DNA from: Eurosta solidaginis
Lineage: Eukaryota > Arthropoda > Insecta > Diptera > Tephritidae
Direction of reading: 5' to 3'
DNA length: 64,000 nt
NCBI RefSeq assembly: GCF_040869045.1
Contig: NC_090321.1
Span: 133,415,689 to 133,479,688 of the forward strand
Below, piece by piece: positions 52,488 to 62,219 of the stretch. Positions within the stretch are counted from its first letter, which is position 1. Every line of letters starts with the position of its first letter. The notes beneath the pieces are model-generated. The model searched no databases and was not told the DNA's origin. It was given only the letters and a program-made list of their open reading frames with translations. Both the position numbers and the translations under genes were made by a program.

Positions 52488-54216
52488 AGGTAGGTACTTT
52501 GTGTGAGGATGCAAAGTTTCAGGTTTTTTGTGGTCTGCGTGTAAAAACTATGACTACGAATCACGTATTTCAACAATATATGACGTAAACGTAACTATTT
52601 GGTGAAATTTGATGAATTTTGAAGCTTCTAGCCGTAAAAAGGGGGCAAAAATTAGAGTTTATATGGGGTATATAATATATATACCACCGATCTCTATGAT
52701 TTTTTCAGACAACAATATATGCTATATACGTAAGCATATGGTGAAATTTGAAGCGTCTAGCTGTTAAAAAGGAGCAGAAATTGCGCACAGTTTCTTATCT
52801 GAACAATCGGTTGTATGAGTTATATACTATATATACCACCGATCTCAATGATTTTTTCAGACAACAATATATGCTATATACGTAAGTATTTGGTGAAATT
52901 TGAAGCTTATAGCTGTTAAAATGAGGCCGAAATCGCAAAAAAAATATATATATACTATATATATATACTATATATACCATCATATATATATTATATATAC
53001 AACCGATCTCTATGATTTTTTCAGACAACAATATATGCTATATACGTAAGCATTTTGTGAAATTTGAAGCTTCTAGCTGTTAAAACGGGGCAGAAATTGC
53101 GCAAAGTTTCTTATCTGAACAATCGGTTGTATGAGATATATACTATGTATACCACCGATCTCAACGATTTTTTCAGACATCAATATATGCTATACACGTA
53201 AGCATTTGGTGAAATTTGAAGCTTATAGCTGTTAAAATGAGGCCGAAATCGCAAAAAAAATATATATATACTATATATATATACTATATATACCATCATA
53301 TATATATTATATATACAACCGATCTCTATGATTTTTTCAGACAACAATATATGCTATATACGTAAGCAATCGGTGAAATTTGAAGCTTATAGCTGTTAAA
53401 ATGGGGTAAAAATTACGAAAAGTTTCTTATCTGAACAATCGGTTGTATGAGATATATACTATATATATAACCGATCTCTCTGATTTTTTCAGACAACAAT
53501 ATATGCTATATACGTAAGTATTCTGTGAAATTTGAAGCTTCTAGCTGTTAAAATGGGGCTAAAATTTGCGAAAATATATATATATATATATACTATATAT
53601 ATATACTATATATACCACCATATATATACTATATATACCACCGATCTTTATGATTTTTTCAGACAACAATATATGCTATATACGTAAGCATTCGTTGAAA
53701 TTTGAAGCCTCTAGCTCTTAAAATAGGGCAGTAATTACGAATAGTTCCTTATCTGAACAATCGGTTGTGGGGGATATATACTATATATACGACCGATCTC
53801 ATCAATTTTTTCAGGCAACAATACGTGCAATATACGAAAGTATATGGTGAAGTTTGAAGCTTCAATCTGTTAAATTGGGTAAGATATTACAAAAATCCTC
53901 TTTTTCTGAAAAATCGGTTCTATGGAGGATATATGCTATAGTGGTCCGATCCGGTCGGTTCCGACAAATATCTAATCGGACACCCAAATACACCCGCCCA
54001 CCAAATTTTATCAAGATATCTCAAAAATTGAGGGACTAGTTTGCATACAAACAGACAGACGGACAGACGGACATGGCTAAATCAACTCAGCTCTTCAACC
54101 TGATTATTTCGGTATACTTAATGGTGGGTCTATCTATTTTCCTTTAAGGACTTACAATTTTCGGTTTCGTGACGAAATTAATATACCATTTCATTTTCAT
54201 GAAAGGTATAAAAATG
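52488..54216. repeat. Dipteran hairpin/minisatellite repeat, family B, copy 2 (5' truncated)
   Basis: Tandem second copy. It starts at AACAGGTAGGTACTTTGTGT (matching the interior of copy 1 at about 50452) and repeats the unit array and the complete 3' part, including GACAGACGGACAGACGGACA and the ATTTCATTTTCATGAAAGGT end (to 54211). The final 500 bp of both copies are almost identical, consistent with a tandem duplication or unequal exchange. Confidence 0.82.
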
Positions 54217-54705
54217 TATGTTGTTGACAAGTTCCAATAACAAAAACGACCTTACGGCCGTACTGAATTATATATACCTGCTCAGGCGCGTATTTATGCC
54301 CAAGGTTGTTTAACTTTGTTTGATGTAAAAAGTGAAGTTGCATCTGGACGCAGGCAGACTTTACGAATTTATGTAACTGAATATTTCACAAATAACTACT
54401 GTTAATTTGAGGGAGCACATATTTAAAATTTTTGTTTCCATCAAAGTTTTAAAAAGGGCCTAAAAATAGGCATTTCGAAAAACAGGTATATCCGCCAACT
54501 TTTAACAAAAAAAAAACAATTTTTTGTTTGTTTCAATCCTAAATTAAATTATCTTTAATGCTATACAAGAAAACGACAACCGGCCGCCTTATTTACACAC
54601 AAAACCATTTTAAATATAACGAAAAAGAAGAAAAATTTCATATTTTTCCCAATGTTGAAAATTGATCAACTTTGAGCGGCTCTACCTGGTAAACTATAAT
54701 TTTCT
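54217..54705. other. Non-coding spacer
   Basis: Contains GACCTTACGGCCGTACTG and AT-rich sequence; no frames or repeats recognised. Confidence 0.35.
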
Positions 54706-54779
54706 GTGAAAAAACATAATAATTTTCTGGAAAATTCTCTATTAGCGAAAGCTTTCATGATTTTTTTGATTTTTGCCAT

Positions 54780-55020
54780 GTTTTACCGGCAGAGGCGCCA
54801 CTGTGCGACGGTGAAGGATGTTGACTGCGAGGTAGAGGCCAGAAATGATAAGCTGCAACTAATTAGAAACAAAATTAGGAAAGGGCTGAAGTTGGCCCAT
54901 GAAAGAAGTCAAAAGGTATACGACACTAGAAGTAGGGATGTCATGTTTCAAATTGGACAAGTATATATCTCCGAATCTTCAATCAAAGTTTCGAAATCGA
55001 AAACTACAACGCCAAGTTAG
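54780..55020 (+). pseudogene. Gypsy-type integrase C-terminal scrap
   Basis: Frame 54706-55020; the part from about 54800 reads LQLIRNKIRKGLKLAHERSQ, KVYDTRSRDVMFQIGQVYIS. The pattern (helical linker with AHExSxKxYxxRSR followed by xFxxGQxVY) is that of gypsy/BEL integrase C-termini. Nothing of the rest of pol is nearby. 55021-55290 is AT-rich and empty. Confidence 0.55.
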
Positions 55021-56289
55021 CTCCTAAACAAGTCAAATGTATTAATTTTTTATTTTTTATAGGAAATTCTATGTATGAACTTGGCGAAATATTTACATGT
55101 TTCTTTGTAGTGCTAGTACGTTTGTTTAATCTTTTTTGTAGTTTTTGCTTTTTCATTTTATAAACATTTTCTTGACGTATGTACTTATTTTATTAAATTA
55201 TATAATTTTTTATTTTCCTTGATTTTATCATTTAGTTAATCTTAATTTTTTTATTTATTCCTTTATATATTTTCACTCAGTTGACTATATTTGGTTAGGT
55301 TAAGAGGGCGTGCGTGTGTATTACCCACACTTCCACTCGGAGACATTTTTGTCCATTGTGAGTCCGCACTAAGTGCAGTATGGCGGCACTTCGTTTAACC
55401 CCATTACCTCCTAGTGGTCCTCAACGAACCACTTGCTTTCTCTGATTAATCCAAGAAGAAGCGAAACGTCCGCCTTCCCAACCTCTGCCAGGCTTTGATC
55501 GACTACTCTTTCTGACAGCTTCTGCTATTGTTGTTGTTCTATTAACAGTGCTTCGCCCCATTCAATGGGCACGACTACTCACAAATTTTCATCAAAGTCC
55601 TCTAACGGAAGTCAAAGGAAACTGATTGTTTCAACAGAGGCGGACCACAGGGAGATAGGTTTTAGAGGCGCAGGTTCCACATTACAATTGAAAAGATGGT
55701 TGGTGTCATGTGCGGACACATCAAATGCAGGACATACATTACATAGGTCGGGGTTGACTCTGGACAAGTAAGAGTTTAACCTGTTACAGTATCCAGAACG
55801 AAGTTGGGCCAGGGTGACTCGTGTCTGCCTTGGTAGTGTGCTTTCTTCTTATGCAAGGGTGGGATATTGCATATTAATAACGGGGTTCACCGGGCGCGTC
55901 CTGACGAAGGCGTTTACCGATTCTGTGTGGATTTGGCTAAGGGCCTGTTTATGCTTGCCTGGATGTGTTAGCAGGTGCCGGATCTCGTCATAGTGCTTTA
56001 GGAGATGTTCCCTTAATCCCCGTGGAGGCGGTGCTAAATCAAGCAGTTGTTTGCTAGGGTGTCCTGGTTTGTGACAAGCCAGAACTGCTTGTTCAGCATT
56101 TCGTTGTGCTCTTTAATATTGAGCTCTTTGGACGCACTATGTAGATGTTGTTCGGGGGTCACAAGGAGACAGTTCTGATTGCAACATTTTGTCAGGCCTG
56201 TGGCCTTTTCCAGTGTGTATTTTTAAGACCAGGCGACCAGACTGGTGACGCGTAGCTCATGAGCGGCCGGCCAATTTCTTTGCACGTGG

Positions 56290-57444
56290 TTAGCAACATT
56301 TATTTATCTTTTCCCCATGTGCTACCGGCAAGCGACTTGAGGATTTGGTGCGACTTTGTACTTTAGAAACAATCTCGGTGGCATGAGCCTTGAAGGTTAG
56401 AGTATTATCGAACGTTACTCCTAAGATCTTTGGGTGACTGACAGTCGGTAGTGTGACACCATCGATGCGTACGTCCATTATTTGCGACATCTTTTCCTTC
56501 CACGTCGTAAACAGGGTGGCTGTGGATTTTGTCGGTGATAATTCCAAGTTGCGCGAGGTGAAGAAACCGGAAATATTGGGGAGATAGCTGTTTATTTTAG
56601 AAACTAATTCATCAATTGAAGGGTCAGGTCCTGTAGCCATAATCGTACAGTCGTGAGCATATGAAATGATTGTAGCTCCTTCTGGTGGGGAAGGAAGTTT
56701 TGATATGTAAAAATTAAACAGAAGCGGGTATAGGACACCACCCTGTAGAACCCGCTGTTTAATTTTTCTAGGTTTAAAAATTTCGTTCCTAAATTGAATC
56801 GACGCCTATCGACCACTCAGATAATTAGCGGTCCATCTTCTTAGACAAGCGGGAAGGTATGAGCCTTCTATGTCTTGGAGTAGCATGCCGTGGTTGACTG
56901 TGTTAAAAGATTTTGACAGGTCAAGTGCCACGCGCACCGTCCTATGATGGGGTTTTTGCTGATTTAATCCGTAATTAAGCTGCGTCTTAATGGCATTGAG
57001 CGCGGTGGTGGTGCTGTAGATTTTACGCAAGCCATGTTGGTGCGTGGCTAGGCGAAGATTTGCCGTGAAATGAGGGAGCAGAACGGTTTCCAATGTATTA
57101 GCTACTGGAAAAAGGAGTGATATCTGTCGATAAGACTCGCCTTCGTTAGCTGGTTTGCCAGGCTTTAGTAGCGGGATTATCCTTGCCATTTTCCATTTTT
57201 CGGGAATAACGAAAGATTCCAGTGACAGGTTGAAAACATGTGTGAGGTATTTTATTCCCTCATCGCCAAGGTGTTTAAGCATTGGCATGGCTATTCCGTC
57301 GGGGCCTATCGACTTTGAGGGCTTGGCCTTGCGGATGGCTGCTTCAACCTTTGTGGGGGTGATGGTAATGGTTGGGACGTCGTGTTTATGTTTATGAGCT
57401 CGTCTGTTAGCACGACGTCTGGCGTTATCTACAGAAGAATGCAT
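56290..57444 (-). pseudogene. Jockey-like reverse transcriptase (broken)
   Basis: Frame 57444-56806: KAKPSKSIGPDGIAMPMLKH, WKMARIIPLLKPGKP, LRKIYSTTTALNAIK, VRVALDLSKSFNTVNHGMLL (catalytic D), RRWTANYLSGR. Frame 56816-56604 continues, then 56640-56290: SPTKSTATLFTTWKEKMSQI, HPKILGVTFDNTLTFKAHAT. The active-site box reads YAHD (56651-56662) instead of YADD, so the first catalytic aspartate of the pair is lost. Two shifts. Confidence 0.75.
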
Positions 57445-57939
57445 TATAAATTTTCAGCAAAAGCCGCTCACGCATTTCTTCGAATCAGATAAAGTTTTGA
57501 CACAGAAGGCTGTAGATACTTTATCGTTGTGTTTAGTTGGATTAGACGGTTGACCACAATTTACCAACACCCGCAGAGAGGTTGCAGTTCTTAAGATGCT
57601 CCTCCCATTTGGTGCGCTTATGTTCATTACCGCATTATATCCAAGTTAAGATGGGGGCTCTCGGGCTGAGGAGTCTCGCAAGGTCACGTTCTCTTGCTAA
57701 ATTTGCGGCTTCGGCCACGAAATTCGATATGATTTCAGATATTTTACCGGCCGGGATTAAGCGTACAGAGCTGAAGCGATGACCTTGCGGAACGCACGCT
57801 CGCCTTGCCGGACATCAGTCGGAACGGGAAGAGCAGCAAAAGATTGATTTGTAAAGGTTGTGTATTCTTCCCAATTGCCTTTTTTTAAATTAATGAAAGT
57901 CCGCTTTTCAGCGGTGATAAAATTGGCAGGTCGCTCAAT

Positions 57940-58805
57940 TTAAAGGAGTATGGGCAGGTGATCAGAAGCTAAAGTAAGGATCGGTTGCCATTCAACGCAA
58001 TTTATGAGCCCTGCACTGACGACTGAGATTTCAGGTGAGTTGTGGCAATTACCTGCAATTCTGCCGTTTCTCGTGCAGAAAGTCATATTGTCTATTTGCT
58101 TTGCTAGCTGCCTGCCTCTGCTGTCGACTGGCAAGCTGGAATGCCAGAGATCGTGGCGAGAGTTGAGATCACCAAGGATAAGACGGTTTTCGCCACAGAG
58201 CAGCGTACTGATATCTGGGCAATAGCGACTTGGACAGCAGGTGGGAGGGGAAATATAGATGTTAATTATTTCTAGGTCAACATCGCCTGACCGGATGGTT
58301 ATGCCTTGACTTTGTAAGGTATTATCCCTGCGGCTGATGTTAGGTTGAAATAGACTATATTGCATATTGCCACCACCATGCGTTGGGTGGAAGCGCCATT
58401 TGGCGCGAGCAACAGCGGACGGTTGACGTCGACTGCTGAGCAGCGTCGCTGCTAGAAGGTGGCGGAGGTACGTTTGAGAGTGAACCGCGGGACGTCCTTG
58501 GACGTGAACAGCAGGGAGCCACAAAGGTTTTATAGAAATTTCGGGGCGACGAACGATAGGTTCTAACCCAGAACATCCCGAACCATGCAACCATCCTTTA
58601 CACGTGACACACTGGCAAGAGTATGACCGTCTAAAGTAAATCCTTTTCCGACATATGCAGCAGAACCACGGCCTGGGACCGGGGTTAGGTTCAATACCTT
58701 CCTGGAGCAGGAGGGTATAGAGCAGTCCAGCTGCAAGGAGCTGCCCCGAGGGTGACAATTTGTGGGATGGACGCAACAAATTAAATGGGGTTACACTGAA
58801 ATGAC
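57940..58805 (-). pseudogene. Jockey-like ORF: 2A-like motif, Cys-rich domain, endonuclease
   Basis: The open frame starts at 58929, but its first 40 codons overlap the neighbouring R1-like relic; element sequence begins near 58800. A leucine-rich stretch (LLAAGLLYTLLLQE) leads into GIEPNPGP (58675-58698), then a PHD-like cysteine cluster WFCCICRKRIYF, CQCVTCKGWLHGSGC. After degraded sequence the endonuclease appears: GDVDLEIINIYISPP, LILGDLNSRHDLWHS (GDxN), LTLASDHLPILL (SDH). The ET motif region is lost. Confidence 0.72.
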
Positions 58806-59329
58806 AGCCTTTGGTCGGGAAACAAAATCTCGAGTCGCTCCGGTACGAAGAACCGGCTGCCGTGGGAAGCTTCTGCAGAGGGAGGTTATTGGTATTCGCC
58901 ACCGTCGGAGCATTGGTGCGATAGCACAATGACCTGTGATCACATCCGTAAGTACCCTCACCGCGGATTTGTTCAGTTTGAGAAGGAAGCTGGTGCCTTT
59001 CCTATCCAAGCATGGCTATAAGACCTTGACACCTCGCAGTCAACCCTGTTGGTCCGATTCCCTGTTCCCATATTCCTCTATTCTCCCCAAAAGATAACCC
59101 AGCGGTGGTCGGACGGAGCTTCACTTTGGTCCAAATCGGAACCTTTCCTAGCCATCTCATCTGCGAGTTCATTGAAGGGAATGAAACGCTGTGCCCAGGG
59201 ACCCAGGAAAGGGAGACATTGAGATGACTTATAGAAGCCAGCAAGGCTCGACACGATACGATGTCCGATTTTATCATGCTGGACTCTAATGCCCTTAAGG
59301 AGGCTTGGCTGTCAACAAATACTGTTGTT
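58791..59329 (-). pseudogene. R1-like RNase H, C-terminal part
   Basis: Minus frames: VFVDSQASLKALES-like sequence at about 59325-59270 (RNase H D), LSWVPGHSVSFPSMNSQMRW (the PGH motif), then RVLTDVITGHCAIAPMLRRW, the usual tail after RNase H. Broken by shifts. It continues the RT relic at 59730-60655; an unrelated insertion (59330-59728) separates them. Confidence 0.62.
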
Positions 59330-59728
59330 GATGTTGTTGTAGCGATAAGGGCACTCCCCTAAGGTCTTGGGGAGTGTTATCGATGTTGATGGTCCTTCGC
59401 CGAATGCAGATCCGGTACGTTCCGGTACCAAGCCCGACCATCTCGTGGTTGATTTGTCATTACCACATGCGACCGTCTAGGCCATACGACCCGCCCACCC
59501 TCTAGATCCATGAAGAGATCGGGGTCGCCAGAGCCTCGGTTGTTAATTTAACAGAACTCGCCACAGATAGATGAGGTTCACAATTGGGTATGGAGAAGCT
59601 ATATATATATTTTTTAACCTGAAAGGGTTGCACTACACAACCCCTTGAATCTATTTGGTATTTTAGTCGCCTCTTCCCACAGGCAAAACTACCGCGGGTA
59701 TATTCTAACCCCATAACCCGCGGGGGGT
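59330..59728 (-). mobile_element. SINE-like or 5'-truncated retroposon with CAA-repeat tail
   Basis: On the minus strand it begins CCCGCGGGTTATGGGGTTAG, with a hairpin formed by CCGCGGGT and ACCCGCGG, includes AAGAGGCGACTAAAATACC, and ends CTACAACAACATCAACAACA. It interrupts RNase H coding sequence between ETKLLQ and VFVDSQAS codons. The simple-repeat tail indicates retroposition. No pol III boxes were recognised, so SINE status is unproven. Confidence 0.5.
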
Positions 59729-60655
59729 TGAAGCAGCTTTGTTTCTCTCTCTATGGCATAGACCTTGGCCTGGAATACACTGCATGCGTCAGGAAGTCGG
59801 AATGTTTGGCTTAACTGTAGATGTGCTGAGTACATCCCAGCTCCAGGTCCCTTTTCTATTTTCAAGCCGTCGGTGTAGCTTGTAATTCCCCTACCATTGT
59901 CTAGGCCTTCACATTCCTCCCTTGAAAGATATCGTCGGATTTTGGATGTTAGGTCGGTTATTATTCCGTTTAATTGTCCCTTCGTTACGTCGTCCAGAAT
60001 CGTCGCGCTCTTAGTAGTCTGACTGCACGAAGACTTGTAGAGGCGTCAAGTGAAACATTACATTTAGCGCTTCCTGAGGTGCGCTGCTCACGGCGCCTGA
60101 CATTCCCGGGCATGCCAGCCTTTGTACCTTCCCGACCCTCTGTTGATTATTATTCTTGTCTAGCGCCTTCCACCAGACCAGAGCTCCATATGTTAATATC
60201 GGTCGAATGACTGTGCTGTACAGACCATGTGGTGCCAGTCCGCAGTTCCGTCCAAAAGCCCTTTTACAGGTAGTATGCTGCTAGATCTTTCTTTGATCTC
60301 ATCTTAACGTTCCTTCTCCAGCTCAATTTGGAATCCAGTGTAATATCAAGATATTTGGCTTCCGAAGATAGTTTTACGTTGTGCCGTTTAACCTCGGTAA
60401 GTTAAAGGAGGGTCCATTTGTCTTTGTCGTGAAAACGACAAATTCGGTTTTTGTTGGGTTTACCCCCAGCTCATTTTGCCTTGCCCATCGCGAAATTTCG
60501 CAAAGTGACATTTCCATGAGATCGCTGATCGTTGGCAAGAATTTGCCTGTGATCAGAATCACTAAGTCGTCGGGGCACGCAACAACCTTTCTTCCTTTTC
60601 TCCTAAAGATTCTAGATTTGGGGTGTGCTGGTGGTCCTTTTGCCAATAGAACCAG
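59729..60655 (-). pseudogene. R1-like reverse transcriptase, 3' part
   Basis: Frame 60646-60374: VVACPDDLVILITGKFLPTI carries the RT active-site region (YADD decayed to CPDD, both aspartates kept), then WARQNELGVNPTKTEFVVFT and KYLDITLDSKLSWRRN in the next frames. Further downstream only scraps (about 60230-59740) lead towards RNase H. Upstream RT and endonuclease are missing; the border at about 60658 meets non-coding sequence. Confidence 0.65.
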
Positions 60656-60904
60656 TTCCTAAAGTTGCATTAACTGTGATATTTTATTTAATTTTTTTAT
60701 ATTTTTATCTATGATATTTGGTTTACATACTATTGGATACCTGCAGTATCTGTAATATTTGTGATATAGGTTTAAGTACGAATTAATTTGTGCATTAGCC
60801 CAGTGAAGTAGTTTGCAGGTAAACTATAGAAAAGTTTAGAAGCCTCAAGAAAATTAGGCCCGACATTTAGTCGTGGGTCGAGGCCACAAGTTGGACGTGG
60901 AAAA

Positions 60905-61627
60905 TAATCACCCTTATCGCGAAGTTCAGACGGAAAAGTGTTCACCTTCACTAGTTTTGTTCGGGTGAACTTTTTTCGGCTATCGGCAATTTCGCGCAAA
61001 AAAAAGTTCACTGATGTTCTATTGTGCATTAGCAGTAAACAAATAATTTATTTGCAATTGTGTAAATTTTGTAAACAAGCACCTTTTTCTTAAAAAACAG
61101 CAAAAATAGAGATAAAAAATTTATAAAAAACTGTTTAGTATTGCACTTAGCTTGGTATTGATTGAGCGCGAGGAGAATATAAATGTGAAAGCGATTCGGA
61201 GGCAATTTGGTCATTCCATACCTAGAAAAAGATACGTTGTCAAAAAAAATAGAATTTACATACTTCGCAATAAAGAATTTTACTTTTTTCCTCTCAGCTT
61301 CACTCTTAACAGGTGGACCAAGGCTATTAAACATAAAGTAAGCTGCTTCCAGAAGTCCGCTACTTTTTCCCGATTCTCTTTTGAAAACCCTCTTGCAATG
61401 TCCGGATTTTGCATCATCTTGTCAAGCAAAATTTCCGATAGTGCATTATTTATTGATTTACTGCTAATAATAAAAGTACATATAATTATAAGAACATCAA
61501 TATTCAAAAACAAAAATTACTTACATTTTGTTTTTCTCTCGTTCGCCTGTAAAATATAAGTGAATAAATTTGGGTTTCCCTGCTGTTAATTTCGCCCAAA
61601 CAAAGAGTTGCCAATAAGGCGAAATCT
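60905..61627 (-). pseudogene. Harbinger relic with Myb/SANT-like gene start
   Basis: Minus frames 61513-61280 and 61334-61029: MMQNPDIARGFSKENREKVA, DFWKQL, then FNSLGPPVKSEAERKKVKFF align by eye with the Myb/SANT-like protein at 24579 (MAENPEIGKGF..., NSLNSMGPPSKSISEWKKVT). Left end TCACCCTTATCGCGAAGTTC (60909) resembles Harbinger ends in this window (TCA[GC]CC[CT]TAT). A weak inverted match (AATAAGGCGAAAT) lies near 61613. The nuclease gene is absent. Confidence 0.6.
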
Positions 61628-62219
61628 TTTTCGAACGCCAAAAATTGTTTCGCCGGCGTGAAAGCCGAAAGGTAAGTTTGAAGCGAATATGTAAAAGTTT
61701 CATTAAACTGTGCCTAGTGAAGTTATAATAATAATATAGGTTTTATAGCATTTGGGTGTAGGTTTACTTTTTATTTAATGTAAGTGTTGAATTTGTTAAA
61801 TAAATTAAGAAATGTATGGATGAAAATGGAACTTTTCAATAACGCAGGGCGGGTAAGTGAAGGTGAGTGATAGGAAAATTACTAACTGTCTACGGACAGA
61901 CTAATGTCAGGTTTGGGGCACTATAAGGGAGTCAGCACAGCGCTCCCGGTTCAGCGCAAGTTACACTAAAGAGGGTGAGAAGACTCCACCTGACAGCACA
62001 GGCCTTCGCTTTCACCTCTTCTAACACTGCCGCTTACGTCTATTGTATCTTTTTCAGCTATCCCTCTTTTTCAAACTCACATGCAGGTATGATCCCTCTT
62101 TTTGTTCATGTGGCTGCATGTAATCAACATCGATAACACTACCCACAACCTTCGGAAACAATAAAAACAGTACAAAGAGCGGATGTTCTAACACACCCCT
62201 AGCATTTAGATCACCCTCC
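61628..62219. other. Non-coding spacer
   Basis: About 590 bp without convincing frames. It holds a GGTGAGAAGACTCCACCTG segment and a TTTTTCAGCTATCCCTCTTTTT/GATCCCTCTTTTTG double (about 62049-62102). No family recognised. Confidence 0.35.

Larger units (their letters stand above)
55291..58805 (-). mobile_element. Jockey-like non-LTR element with 2A-like motif
   Basis: Minus-strand element: Cys-rich N-terminus and endonuclease (58805-57940), RT (57444-56290), C-terminal region and 3' end (56290-55291). The same family as the fragments flanking the hAT insertion at 18-21 kb. It abuts an R1-like relic at about 58800. The C-terminal region, read over broken frames, has a zinc-like CPAFDV..HxxxHLFxC pattern and the GNGVKRSAAILHLVRTHNGQ segment (55430-55370). 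No RNase H. Confidence 0.75.

Noticed and set aside
51793..53031. Small hydrophobic Tyr/Ile-rich frames
   Set aside because: Encoded by TATA microsatellite runs inside the repeat; not genes.
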